Origin: CAYSEW01 sp964430245
GTDB taxonomy: Bacteria > Bacteroidota > Bacteroidia > Flavobacteriales_D > Parvicellaceae
Direction of reading: 5' to 3'
NCBI GenBank assembly: GCA_964430245.1
Contig: CAYSEW010000002.1
Coordinates: 102,876-166,875 of the forward strand
Length of the DNA stretch: 64,000 nt
Shown here: positions 33,740 to 41,914 of the stretch, in pieces
How positions within the stretch are numbered: the stretch's first letter is position 1
Layout: each line of letters opens with the position of its first letter
Translations under genes and position numbers: made by a program
The notes under the pieces: model-generated
The model's database searches: none
The model's input: the letters and a program-made list of their open reading frames with translations, nothing else
What the model was told of the DNA's origin: nothing

Positions 33740-36700
33740 ATGAACCCACTTAAATATGTTTTTCAGCTAATCCTTCTACTATCATTTAATTTTTCCTTCT
33801 CCCAAGAAAATTGCTCTAATGGAATTGACGATGACCTTGATGGATTAATTGATCTAAATGATCCTGAATGTGATTGTAATGGCATTACATCTATCACTCC
33901 AAACAATTCAATACCTAATCCTTCCTTTGAACAATTCAAACATTGCCCACATTTACAAAATGATGGAACTCATAATGGATACATTGAATCTGAACTATTT
34001 AATTGGCAAAGAGGAAACAGCGCTACTTCTGACTATTATAATTGTGGTTGGCAGTCTAGTGTTGAATTAACACCTCCAAGTGTTCCCTATCCAGATGGGA
34101 CTGGATATGTAGGAATCGGAGACGGTCACGATATTTGGATTGGTAATATTTGGAAAGAATATATTGGAACTGTACTAAATAGCCCTCTAAGCTCAGGAAT
34201 CAATTATAACTTTACTTACAACATAACAGCTGCTAGTGGAACAGGATTATCTACTTTCCAATGGGCTCCTCATTATATTGGAACTAGTAATGCCAACATG
34301 GAATTGGTAATATATGGATACCAAAGCATTTCACCTTTAAATTCTTTTCCTCAAGTACCTGGTTCACTGTGCCCTACAGCTATAGATCCAAATTGGGTTA
34401 TATTAGGATCTCAAACTATTACAACCAATACAAATTCTTGGGTACAAGGTAACATTCATTTTACTGCACCTACTAATATAAAAGCAATAATGATTGGTCC
34501 AAATTGTAATAATCCAATTGGTGGAATGATGCAGTTAGGTGGATCTCTAAACTGGAATGGTAGATGGGATTATTATTATTTAGACAACTTTAAATTATTT
34601 GAAGAAAACTTTACACCCCCACCAACCTCATCAATAAATGTAACGGGTAATTCTTGTGAAGGAAATAAAATAGCATCATTTGCAGGTACTAACAGTAGCT
34701 CTACTACAACAGGTTATCAATGGTATGAAAATGGTGTTGCCATAATTGGGGAAACTAATTCAAATTTAAATCTAAGTAATTTCCCTAATGGTCAATATGA
34801 ATTAGTCACTTATTACGCAGATGGAAATTGCAGTAGAAGCAACCAAATACAACATAACCTACCAGCGCCCCCCATTGTAGGTATCTCTTCATCAAATGAT
34901 ACGATCAATTGTATTAATCAGACCATTCATCTAAACGGTTCAGGAGGAGTATCTTATTTATGGACTACTAATAATGGCAGCATAGCATCAGGAGGGAATA
35001 CGGCAAATCCCATAGTTAATCAAAATGGAACTTACACCTTGCTAGTTACTGATATTAACGGATGTACATCAACAGATAGCATTACTATATATACAGATAT
35101 ATCCGAACCAACAGTGCATATTAATTCGACTTTTATAGAATTAAATTGTAATCAACCCACTATAGATTTACAAGCAATTGGAACAGCTAATTTCCATTGG
35201 TCTACAAATGATGGCAACATAATTGGAAATGTCAATCAGTCTCACATTAATGTTGATCAAAGTGGTACTTATTTAGTAACAGCAACAGGTCCAAATGGAT
35301 GTACTGTTCAGGATAGCATCTCTATTCAACAAGATTTCTCAATACCAGGAATCACAACAACTGTAAGTAATTCTGAATTAAATTGTATTGACACCATCAT
35401 TACACTATCTGCCAATGGTGGAGCTATATATAATTGGAACACATTGAACGGAAACATTTTATCTGGATCCAATACTTCCTCAATTTTAATAGATAATGCC
35501 GGAACCTATCAAGTAATTATTACTGGTAATAATGGATGCATGGATTCTACTGAAATAACAATAACAACTAATACTAATTTACCAAGTGTAGGTATTAACG
35601 CTTTAACTAAAGAAATTAATTGTATTGACACCATTATCAACCTATTTGCTTTTGGTGGCGTTTTTTACAATTGGTCTACTATTAACGGAAATATTATTTC
35701 ATCAACTAACGATTCAGTTATTTCAATTAATTCAGGAGGTCTTTATATTGTTGAAGTAACTGGCACAAATGGTTGTACTACAAATTCAATGTTATATGTG
35801 TCATCAAATAGTTCCATACCCGTAATTAATATAAACACTTCTTCAGACACTTTAACATGTGATAGCACAATAGCTAATATTTCAGCTACTGGCGGCCACT
35901 TATATGAATGGACTACTTTAGATGGTAATATTATAAACGGGTCTAATTCCTCTTCGATTTTTATAGATGAAGAAGGCACATATATTGTAGAGGTCAGTGG
36001 AGTAAATGGATGTGTTAGCAAAGACAGCATCACAATAATTGAAGATTTAAACACACCTAATTTTACATTAAACTCATCCAATCCCTCAATAAATTGTAAT
36101 CATGCTAATATTTCATTAGAAGCCCTTGGAGCTCCAAACTATACATGGTCGACTATAAATGGAAATATATTAAACAATAATAACGATTCTATTATTTGGA
36201 TCGATCAAGCTGGCACTTATAATTTATTAGCAACAGGTATAAATGGATGTACCTTCATGGACAGTATTACAATTGCATGGGACACAGTTGGTATTCAGAT
36301 TAATGCAGGTCCTGACACTACTATTTGTCCTGGTGAAAATGTTTTATTAAATCTTAATAACTCATTATTAACCTATCAATGGAATCAATCTTTAGGGTCT
36401 GGAGCATCACATTTAGTAAACCCCATATTTGACACTGAATATATTGTAATTGCTACCTCACCAAATGGGTGCCTTACGACAGATTCAATTAATATTTTTG
36501 TTAGTGATTCTTTACAAATAACTCTGCAAGATTTAATGATTGAGGATGAGAATTGTTCCATTGGAGGTAGTATTAGTGGAATTATAATTTCTGGAGGGAA
36601 TCCAAGTTACAGTTATAGTTGGCTATTCGACAACCAAGTAATTTCAAATTCATTGAACATACAGGACATTGTTCAGGGTGAATATCAACTACAGATTATT

Positions 36701-37318
36701 GATTCAATAGGATGTATGATTAATACTAGTTTTAATATTGGGTTTAATGATGTTTCTACAGTCCTTGCACAAAATGATTACAATCAAACACCCTATCAAA
36801 CTGCTGTAAGCACTTTAGTTGATCTAAACGACATAGGAGATAATAATACAATTACAATTCTAAACTATCCAAACAATGGAAATGCCATTTATTTAGGAAA
36901 TGGTGAAATCTCTTATCTTCCAAATATCGGATTTTTCGGAATCGACAGCTTAGAATATTCCATATGTGATAGCATATGTGATAATATCTGTGAAAAAGCT
37001 TGGCTTATTATAGAGGTGGAAAGAATACAAAAAGTAGAAGTGCCTAATGGAGTATCTCCAAACGGAGACGGGTTAAATGACTTTTTTGAAATACAGCATA
37101 TTGAATTTTTTCCAGAAAATGAGCTGGTAATATTCAATAGATGGGGAGATATAATATATCAAGCATCACCTTACCTCAATGATTGGTTTGGACAAAATGA
37201 AAACACAAAGTTTGTTTTAAGAGGTGACAAAGTAGTTGATGGATCTTATTTCTACATTCTAAAACTAGGAGATGGATCGGAACCTATGAATGGATTCATT
37301 GAAGTTAGATCTCAATAA
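33740..37318 (+). CDS. Giant repeat surface protein with T9SS type B sorting domain
   Basis: This 1192-residue protein has a signal peptide (about 1-21), a short acidic segment (NGIDDDLDGLIDLNDPECDC) as in Bacteroidota surface proteins, a beta-rich N-terminal domain to about 290, an Ig-like module, and six tandem modules of exactly 79 residues between about 389 and 862. Each starts with INC or LNC and has an xYxWxTxxGNI core and a GTYxVxVTGxNGCxxxDSI end. A seventh, variant module and another beta domain precede the type B sorting domain (VEVPNGVSPNGDGLNDF, LVIFNRWGDIIYQ). It is probably an adhesin. Overlong Asn/Ser/Thr content and the lack of Cys pairs outside the NGC positions are notable. 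Confidence 0.87.
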   Translation: MNPLKYVFQLILLLSFNFSFSQENCSNGIDDDLDGLIDLNDPECDCNGITSITPNNSIPNPSFEQFKHCPHLQNDGTHNGYIESELFNWQRGNSATSDYYNCGWQSSVELTPPSVPYPDGTGYVGIGDGHDIWIGNIWKEYIGTVLNSPLSSGINYNFTYNITAASGTGLSTFQWAPHYIGTSNANMELVIYGYQSISPLNSFPQVPGSLCPTAIDPNWVILGSQTITTNTNSWVQGNIHFTAPTNIKAIMIGPNCNNPIGGMMQLGGSLNWNGRWDYYYLDNFKLFEENFTPPPTSSINVTGNSCEGNKIASFAGTNSSSTTTGYQWYENGVAIIGETNSNLNLSNFPNGQYELVTYYADGNCSRSNQIQHNLPAPPIVGISSSNDTINCINQTIHLNGSGGVSYLWTTNNGSIASGGNTANPIVNQNGTYTLLVTDINGCTSTDSITIYTDISEPTVHINSTFIELNCNQPTIDLQAIGTANFHWSTNDGNIIGNVNQSHINVDQSGTYLVTATGPNGCTVQDSISIQQDFSIPGITTTVSNSELNCIDTIITLSANGGAIYNWNTLNGNILSGSNTSSILIDNAGTYQVIITGNNGCMDSTEITITTNTNLPSVGINALTKEINCIDTIINLFAFGGVFYNWSTINGNIISSTNDSVISINSGGLYIVEVTGTNGCTTNSMLYVSSNSSIPVININTSSDTLTCDSTIANISATGGHLYEWTTLDGNIINGSNSSSIFIDEEGTYIVEVSGVNGCVSKDSITIIEDLNTPNFTLNSSNPSINCNHANISLEALGAPNYTWSTINGNILNNNNDSIIWIDQAGTYNLLATGINGCTFMDSITIAWDTVGIQINAGPDTTICPGENVLLNLNNSLLTYQWNQSLGSGASHLVNPIFDTEYIVIATSPNGCLTTDSINIFVSDSLQITLQDLMIEDENCSIGGSISGIIISGGNPSYSYSWLFDNQVISNSLNIQDIVQGEYQLQIIDSIGCMINTSFNIGFNDVSTVLAQNDYNQTPYQTAVSTLVDLNDIGDNNTITILNYPNNGNAIYLGNGEISYLPNIGFFGIDSLEYSICDSICDNICEKAWLIIEVERIQKVEVPNGVSPNGDGLNDFFEIQHIEFFPENELVIFNRWGDIIYQASPYLNDWFGQNENTKFVLRGDKVVDGSYFYILKLGDGSEPMNGFIEVRSQ
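34904..36319 (+). repeat. Six tandem 237-bp coding repeats
   Basis: The INC/LNC/LTC codon triplets that open each unit start at 34904, 35141, 35378, 35615, 35852 and 36089: five successive intervals of exactly 237 bp (79 codons). The next comparable position (36320) is 231 bp on. Unit sequences differ substantially while the length is fixed. Confidence 0.9.
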
Positions 37319-37325
37319 ATTAAAT

Positions 37326-37360
37326 AATTCCCCTTTATGGGGGATAACATAAAAATCAGA
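37326..37360 (+). repeat. Intergenic C-run/G-run palindrome, copy 3
   Basis: CCCC-TTTAT-GGGGG followed by ATAACATAAAAATCAGA, 84 bp before the PorP/SprF ATG. The 3' half closely resembles copy 1 (GGGGGATA, one variable base, CATAA, one variable base, AAT). Confidence 0.7.
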
Positions 37361-37426
37361 TCACCAATAAATTTGATAACAATCAATTAAAAAGTTTGAA
37401 TTTATCTCAACATTAAACGATTATTC

Positions 37427-38365
37427 ATGAAAAAACTAATAGTAATTATATCGATCATTATTTATCAAAGTAATTTTTCGCAAAATCAATTACACATTGG
37501 ACAATACATGGTACATCAGCCATTTATGAACATTGCTTGCATAAGTGAGGATAAAGACATTAATGGAGCAATATTTCATAAATCTCAATGGACAGGAATT
37601 GAAGGAGCACCTGTAATACAAGGATTGAATATTAATTTTCCTTTAAAAAACAACAAGGATTTTTTAGGATTAAGTCTTGTTAATGATAAAATTGCAATTA
37701 ATGATCTAAAAGAGCTATCAGCTATTTATGCACATAATTTAAAAACTGGAAAAAACAGCAGTTTAACAATGAGCCTAGCTGGATTATTAGGGTTTCATAA
37801 AAGTGACTTTACTCAAATTCAGGTATTCAGTCCTAATGATCCTGTTTTTACTTCTGGTATACCAACGGTAGTGCTTCCCAACTTTAAATTTGGGACTTAT
37901 TTCAACTGGAATAAGTTTAATATAGGAATCTCAATCCCCACAATTCTTCAAACAAATGTAATTTACACTACACAACACGAAGGAAATATACAGTTTAACA
38001 AGAATAACATTCATATATATATACATTCTGGTTATTCGTTTGAGATCAATAAAGACTTAGATTTAAAAACATCTTTTCTAATAAAAGAAGTTGCTGGAGC
38101 TCCAATACAATTCGATTTCAACTCTCAGATTGATTATAAAAACAAATTTAGTATTGGATCATCCTATAGGACTTCCAATGAATTACTTGCTATGGCAAGC
38201 TGTACCATTGCTGAGGATTTTATTTTATCATATGGATACGAAATGAATTTTACTGATCTGAGCAATCACAGCTCTGGGACACATGAAATATTATTAAAAT
38301 TCAGAATTAGAGATAATAACAAAATTGATATGCCCCTATTAAATGAATCAATCATAACTGATTAA
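37427..38365 (+). CDS. PorP/SprF family T9SS membrane protein
   Basis: This 312-residue protein is of normal length for the family. It has a signal peptide (about 1-18), the N-terminal FSQNQLHIGQYMVHQPFMNIA and the FHKSQWTGIEGAP motif diagnostic of PorP/SprF, and alternating amphipathic strands to a C-terminal FRIR strand. SprF is needed for surface delivery of its neighbouring gliding adhesin SprB, and family members are commonly encoded next to type B cargo. The two giant proteins just upstream are the likely clients. It has no OmpA domain, in contrast to the paralogue at 20660. Confidence 0.9.
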   Translation: MKKLIVIISIIIYQSNFSQNQLHIGQYMVHQPFMNIACISEDKDINGAIFHKSQWTGIEGAPVIQGLNINFPLKNNKDFLGLSLVNDKIAINDLKELSAIYAHNLKTGKNSSLTMSLAGLLGFHKSDFTQIQVFSPNDPVFTSGIPTVVLPNFKFGTYFNWNKFNIGISIPTILQTNVIYTTQHEGNIQFNKNNIHIYIHSGYSFEINKDLDLKTSFLIKEVAGAPIQFDFNSQIDYKNKFSIGSSYRTSNELLAMASCTIAEDFILSYGYEMNFTDLSNHSSGTHEILLKFRIRDNNKIDMPLLNESIITD

Positions 38366-38372
38366 AATAAAA

Positions 38373-38798
38373 ATGAAAAATATTCATCTGCCTAAAACTA
38401 AAAAAAGCCCTCAAGTCATTCTTAGTAAACAACTCAATCATATGAGGTTTTCAGGAATATCAAGATTAGAGCACAACAAAATATTTTATCAACCTATTAT
38501 TAAATGGCTAGTTGAATATAAAATGTTAAACTATTTCCTTTCACATATCGAAAGTCAAACTAAAGAAATAAATGTAGAATTTGAATTTGAGTATTTCAAC
38601 TCATCTTCTGCAAAATATCTTTATAGCATTCTTAAAGAATTTAAAGAAATATCAAGTTTTAGTCGAATTGATTTAAAAATTTGTTGGATCTACGACCCTC
38701 AAGATCTTGACATGCTAGAATCCGGCTTGAATTTCCAAGAAATGTTATGTCTGCCCTTTAAATTTGTTATCTCCAACAAATTAATCTCTTCTAATTAA
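38373..38798 (+). CDS. Second SiaC-like protein (DUF1987 family)
   Basis: This 141-residue protein is the better match of the two SiaC-like genes to the family pattern: SPQVILSKQLNHMRFSGIS at the start, IFYQPIIKWLVEY (37-49), FEFEYFNSSSAKYLYSILKEF and WIYDPQDLDMLESGLNFQEML with a final LPFKFV. The phospho-acceptor position, normally Thr in NTSS, is Ser77 here. Its ATG is 8 bp after the PorP/SprF stop, so the two are probably cotranscribed. No kinase gene is adjacent; the SiaB gene at 28959 is the nearest. A link between SiaC signalling and the T9SS block is inferred from position only. Confidence 0.75.
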   Translation: MKNIHLPKTKKSPQVILSKQLNHMRFSGISRLEHNKIFYQPIIKWLVEYKMLNYFLSHIESQTKEINVEFEFEYFNSSSAKYLYSILKEFKEISSFSRIDLKICWIYDPQDLDMLESGLNFQEMLCLPFKFVISNKLISSN

Positions 38799-38863
38799 AA
38801 AGGGTCTATAATCTGATAGTAGAGGTGTTTAATTTACTGAATTTATCCAAAGCTAAAATTTAG

Positions 38864-38879
38864 TTTAGGCACATCTAAA
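38864..38879 (+). promoter_or_regulatory. Candidate metalloregulator operator
   Basis: TTTAGGCACATCTAAA is a 16-bp palindrome with 5-bp arms (TTTAG / CTAAA), lying just upstream of the -7 box of a DtxR/MntR-family gene. DtxR-class operators are palindromes with TTAGG-like half-sites, so autoregulation is plausible. Confidence 0.45.
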
Positions 38880-38884
38880 TTATA

Positions 38885-38892
38885 TATATTTG
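38885..38892 (+). promoter_or_regulatory. Candidate -7 box of the DtxR/ZIP operon
   Basis: TATATTTG matches TAnnTTTG, 15 bp before the ATG at 38908. The presumed -33 region contains the palindrome at 38864-38879. Confidence 0.45.
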
Positions 38893-38907
38893 TAACAAAA
38901 TATAATT

Positions 38908-39561
38908 ATGAGAAGTCGATCTGAAGAAGATTACTTAAAAGCTATTTATAGCTTATGGAAAGATGATAATCCTATCTCAACAACAGATATAGCTAATTAT
39001 TTAAAAATGAAAGCATCAAGTGTAACTGATATGCTTCAAAAATTATCTGATAAAGGATGGATCAATTATAAAAAATACAAAGGGGCTACATTAACAAAAG
39101 AGGGGAAAAAAATAGCACTTTCCATTATTCGTAAACATAGATTATGGGAAACTTTCTTAGTAACTAATCTGAATTTTAAATGGGATGAAGTGCATGAAAT
39201 TGCAGAACAACTAGAGCACATCAATTCATCTGAATTAGTTAATAGATTGGATGATTATTTAGGGAATCCAATGTTTGATCCTCATGGCGATCCTATTCCT
39301 AACATCAATGGTGAAATTCCTAAATCATTCTCAATTCCATTAATTGAATTACCCATCAATAAAATTGGTCAAGTAGTTGGTGTTTCTTTAGACACACCTT
39401 CATTTCTACAATATTTAGATAAAATAAATATCCACCTAGGAACAAAAATTAATGTAGTTGACAAAATTGAATTTGATCAATCATTAGAGATAATAATTGA
39501 TAATAAAAATATTCAGATAAGCTCAGCAGTAGCAAAAAACATATTAATTAACACAAAATAA
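38908..39561 (+). CDS. DtxR/MntR-family metal-dependent regulator
   Basis: This 217-residue protein has the winged helix (SEEDYLKAIYSLWKDDNPISTTDIANYL, then SVTDMLQKLSDKGWINY), the dimerisation and metal-binding domain (SIIRKHRLWETFLV, EQLEHINSSELVNRLDDYLGNP, FDPHGDPIP) and a C-terminal FeoA/SH3-like domain (about 147-217). Such proteins bind DNA when loaded with Mn2+ or Fe2+. It overlaps the ZIP gene by one base (TAATG), so it probably controls a metal uptake or efflux unit including itself. The exact metal cannot be fixed from sequence. Confidence 0.9.
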   Translation: MRSRSEEDYLKAIYSLWKDDNPISTTDIANYLKMKASSVTDMLQKLSDKGWINYKKYKGATLTKEGKKIALSIIRKHRLWETFLVTNLNFKWDEVHEIAEQLEHINSSELVNRLDDYLGNPMFDPHGDPIPNINGEIPKSFSIPLIELPINKIGQVVGVSLDTPSFLQYLDKINIHLGTKINVVDKIEFDQSLEIIIDNKNIQISSAVAKNILINTK

Positions 39562-40421
39562 TGAACAATATCTATCAATGGTTTATTGAACAAAACTCTG
39601 TAATTCAAGCACTTATTGCTGGTTTATTCACTTGGGGACTTACTGCTGTTGGTGCAGGACTTGTATTCTTTTTTAGTGCGTCCAATAGAAAAATACTAGA
39701 TATTTCTTTAGGATTTACTGGAGGTGTGATGATAGCTGCAAGTTTCTGGTCACTACTTTCTCCTGCTATTGAATATGTAGAAATGCAAAATGAAATGGGA
39801 CTAAGTAATACACCATCCTGGATAGCTCCTGCTATTGGCTTCTTTTTAGGTGCGTTATTTCTATTTGGATTAGATAAAATTATTCCACACTTACATTTAT
39901 TTGCTAAAAGAGAAGAAGCTGAAGGAATGTCAACGAATTGGAGAAAAACCATATTATTGGTACTAGCCATTGCATTACATAATATTCCAGAAGGGCTAGC
40001 TGTTGGAGTTGCATTTGGAGCGCTCTCATCACCAGAAATAATGGGGCTAGATAACAATACGGTTTTCACTATGGGCTCTGCTATTGCTTTGGCCATTGGT
40101 ATTGGTATACAAAATTTTCCAGAAGGTTTTGCAGTTTCTATGCCTCTTAGAAGACAAGGAGTAAGTAAATGGAAATCTTGGCAATGGGGACAATTATCTG
40201 CAATTGTAGAACCTATTTTTGCAGTAATTGGAGCATTGATAGTTATTCAGGTACTGCCTATTTTACCTTATGCATTGGCTTTTGCTGCAGGTGCAATGAT
40301 CTTTATTGTTGTTGAAGAAGTAATTCCTGAAAGTCAAAGAGGTGGCCATACAGATTTGGCTACAATGGGATTAATTGCTGGTTTTATTGTAATGATGATT
40401 CTAGATGTATCCTTAGGATAA
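39561..40421 (+). CDS. ZIP-family metal transporter
   Basis: This 286-residue integral membrane protein has about eight helices. The two ZIP metal-site motifs are LHNIPEGLAVGVAFG (TM4, around residue 139) and IQNFPEGFAVSMPL (TM5, around 183), with a short His-containing loop (PHLHLFAKREE) between TM3 and TM4. ZIP proteins move Zn2+, Fe2+ or Mn2+ into the cytoplasm. Translational coupling to the DtxR/MntR-type regulator supports a role in divalent metal homeostasis. Confidence 0.92.
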   Translation: MNNIYQWFIEQNSVIQALIAGLFTWGLTAVGAGLVFFFSASNRKILDISLGFTGGVMIAASFWSLLSPAIEYVEMQNEMGLSNTPSWIAPAIGFFLGALFLFGLDKIIPHLHLFAKREEAEGMSTNWRKTILLVLAIALHNIPEGLAVGVAFGALSSPEIMGLDNNTVFTMGSAIALAIGIGIQNFPEGFAVSMPLRRQGVSKWKSWQWGQLSAIVEPIFAVIGALIVIQVLPILPYALAFAAGAMIFIVVEEVIPESQRGGHTDLATMGLIAGFIVMMILDVSLG

Positions 40422-40422
40422 G

Positions 40423-40719
40423 TTATTTTATAATAATTCCTTTTAAATAATCCTGTCCTAATTCTTTATTGATCATATTAATCAGCTTAGTTTTCTCCAT
40501 ACTAAGCTCCTGTTTTAAAGGTGCACTAGATAACTCAAGAAATAATTTATGCTGATACACATATGCATTGGAAACTTTTTTCATAATTACTGGACCCATA
40601 ATTTCAGAAAACACTTGAACAACTTCAAATTCATTGAATCTTGAAGTCATACCATAAGAACGGATCAGTTTTTTAAAAACATCATCCATTTTCTCATTAT
40701 TTGAATCTCTCTTAGCCAT
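40423..40719 (-). CDS. DUF721 (DciA-like) protein
   Basis: This 98-residue protein matches the DUF721 family (VFKKLIRSYGMTSRFNEFEVVQVFSEIMGPVIMKK at about 11-45, then YVYQHKLFLELSSAPLKQEL). In bacteria lacking DnaC, DUF721 proteins include DciA, a loader of the replicative helicase. It follows recF after 3 bp in the same direction, which supports a DNA replication role. The symbol is withheld because short DUF721 proteins also include uncharacterised members. Confidence 0.75.
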   Translation of the reverse strand: MAKRDSNNEKMDDVFKKLIRSYGMTSRFNEFEVVQVFSEIMGPVIMKKVSNAYVYQHKLFLELSSAPLKQELSMEKTKLINMINKELGQDYLKGIIIK

Positions 40720-40722
40720 AAA

Positions 40723-41829
40723 TTATAATTCTTTTGAAGATCCTTGTTGAATCTCAAATGCTTTAAAATCAACTTTCATTGCTTTTAAAATACCTGGCAC
40801 TTTTTTAATGTCAGTATCTGTAATAAAAGTTTGACCTAATTTTTCTTTTTCTATTAAATCCACTATATAATTTACCCTATTATGATCTAATTTATCAAAA
40901 ATATCATCTAAAAGTAAAATAGGAGTAAATCCTTTTTTTTCTCTTATAAAATTAAATTTAGCCAGCTTTAATGCTATCAAAAAAGATTTTTGCTGACCTT
41001 GAGAACCATACTTTTTAAGCGGATGATCATTGATCTTAAATAAAAGATCATCTCTATGAATTCCATCAGAAGTATATTTAAGCTTTCTATCCTTATTTAA
41101 ATTAGTTTTCAGCAAATCTTCCATCATTTCATTATTCAAGGATGATTCATAAACTAATTCTACATGCTCATCAACCTGTGCAATTTTTTTGTAATATTCA
41201 TTAAATTCAGGAATAAAACTTTTTAAAAATTGAGCTCTTATACTATGAATAAATTTTGCTTTATCAATCAATTGAACATCAATAATATCTAATAGGTCTT
41301 TCTGAAAAACACCATTCTCAGCCCATTTTTTCAACAAAGTATTTCTTTGAATTAAGATCTTATTATAAAAGATCAAATTTTCTAAATACTCTCTATTGAA
41401 TTGTGAAATAAGAGCATCAATGAACTTTCTTCTTACGTCACTACCATCCAATACTAAATTACTATCATAGGGAGTAATCATAACAACTGGCAAAAATCCT
41501 ATATGGTCTGCCAATCTAGAATAAGTTTTTTTATTTTTTCTAAATATTTTTTTCTCCCCCCTCTTCATCCCACAATAAAGATTCTGTAATTCATTTTCTA
41601 GAATAAATTCTCCTTGGATTACAAAAAATGGGTGATTAAAGGAAATATTCTGACTATCAATAGAATTAAAATAACTTTTAGTATAACTTAAATAATGTAT
41701 AGCATCTAAAATATTGGTTTTACCTTGACCATTATTTCCTAAAAAACAATTCACTCTATCAGAGAAATTGAATGAAACTTCAAGACAATTTTTAAAATTT
41801 AATAAGGATAATTTGGATAAATGCATCAA
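40723..41829 (-). CDS. recF: DNA replication and repair protein RecF
   Basis: This 368-residue SMC-like ATPase has Walker A GNNGQGKT (31-38), the signature GSQGQQKSFLIALKLAKF and Walker B ILLLDDIFDKLD. RecF loads RecA at single-stranded gaps together with RecO and RecR. Two Met codons lie at the start (41829 and 41826); either could serve. It is transcribed divergently from the TPR gene, with a candidate promoter at 41831-41862. Confidence 0.95.
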   Translation of the reverse strand: MMHLSKLSLLNFKNCLEVSFNFSDRVNCFLGNNGQGKTNILDAIHYLSYTKSYFNSIDSQNISFNHPFFVIQGEFILENELQNLYCGMKRGEKKIFRKNKKTYSRLADHIGFLPVVMITPYDSNLVLDGSDVRRKFIDALISQFNREYLENLIFYNKILIQRNTLLKKWAENGVFQKDLLDIIDVQLIDKAKFIHSIRAQFLKSFIPEFNEYYKKIAQVDEHVELVYESSLNNEMMEDLLKTNLNKDRKLKYTSDGIHRDDLLFKINDHPLKKYGSQGQQKSFLIALKLAKFNFIREKKGFTPILLLDDIFDKLDHNRVNYIVDLIEKEKLGQTFITDTDIKKVPGILKAMKVDFKAFEIQQGSSKEL

Positions 41830-41830
41830 A

Positions 41831-41862
41831 CAAAAATACTACTATGAAGAAAGCTTATGCAA
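41831..41862 (-). promoter_or_regulatory. Candidate promoter of recF
   Basis: On the minus strand TTG (41862-41860), 21 bp, then TATTTTTG (41838-41831), an exact TAnnTTTG match. The box touches the start codon, implying a leaderless or nearly leaderless transcript, or an unused alternative. Confidence 0.35.
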
Positions 41863-41878
41863 TTTATCTTAAAAAAAC

Positions 41879-41886
41879 TATTTTTG
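41879..41886 (+). promoter_or_regulatory. Candidate -7 box of the TPR-ribH operon
   Basis: TATTTTTG matches TAnnTTTG, 28 bp before the ATG at 41915, facing away from the recF promoter. No clear -33 TTG. Confidence 0.4.
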
Positions 41887-41914
41887 CACCCAATAAATAA
41901 ATAAATAGCTGATC

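Noticed and set aside
34904..36319. Tandem repeats as a CRISPR or satellite array
   Set aside because: Units are in-frame protein modules with an open reading frame throughout and lack identical short repeats with spacers.
39605..40096. 163-residue open frame antisense to the ZIP gene
   Set aside because: Shadow of the ZIP transporter coding sequence; no start context or homology cue.
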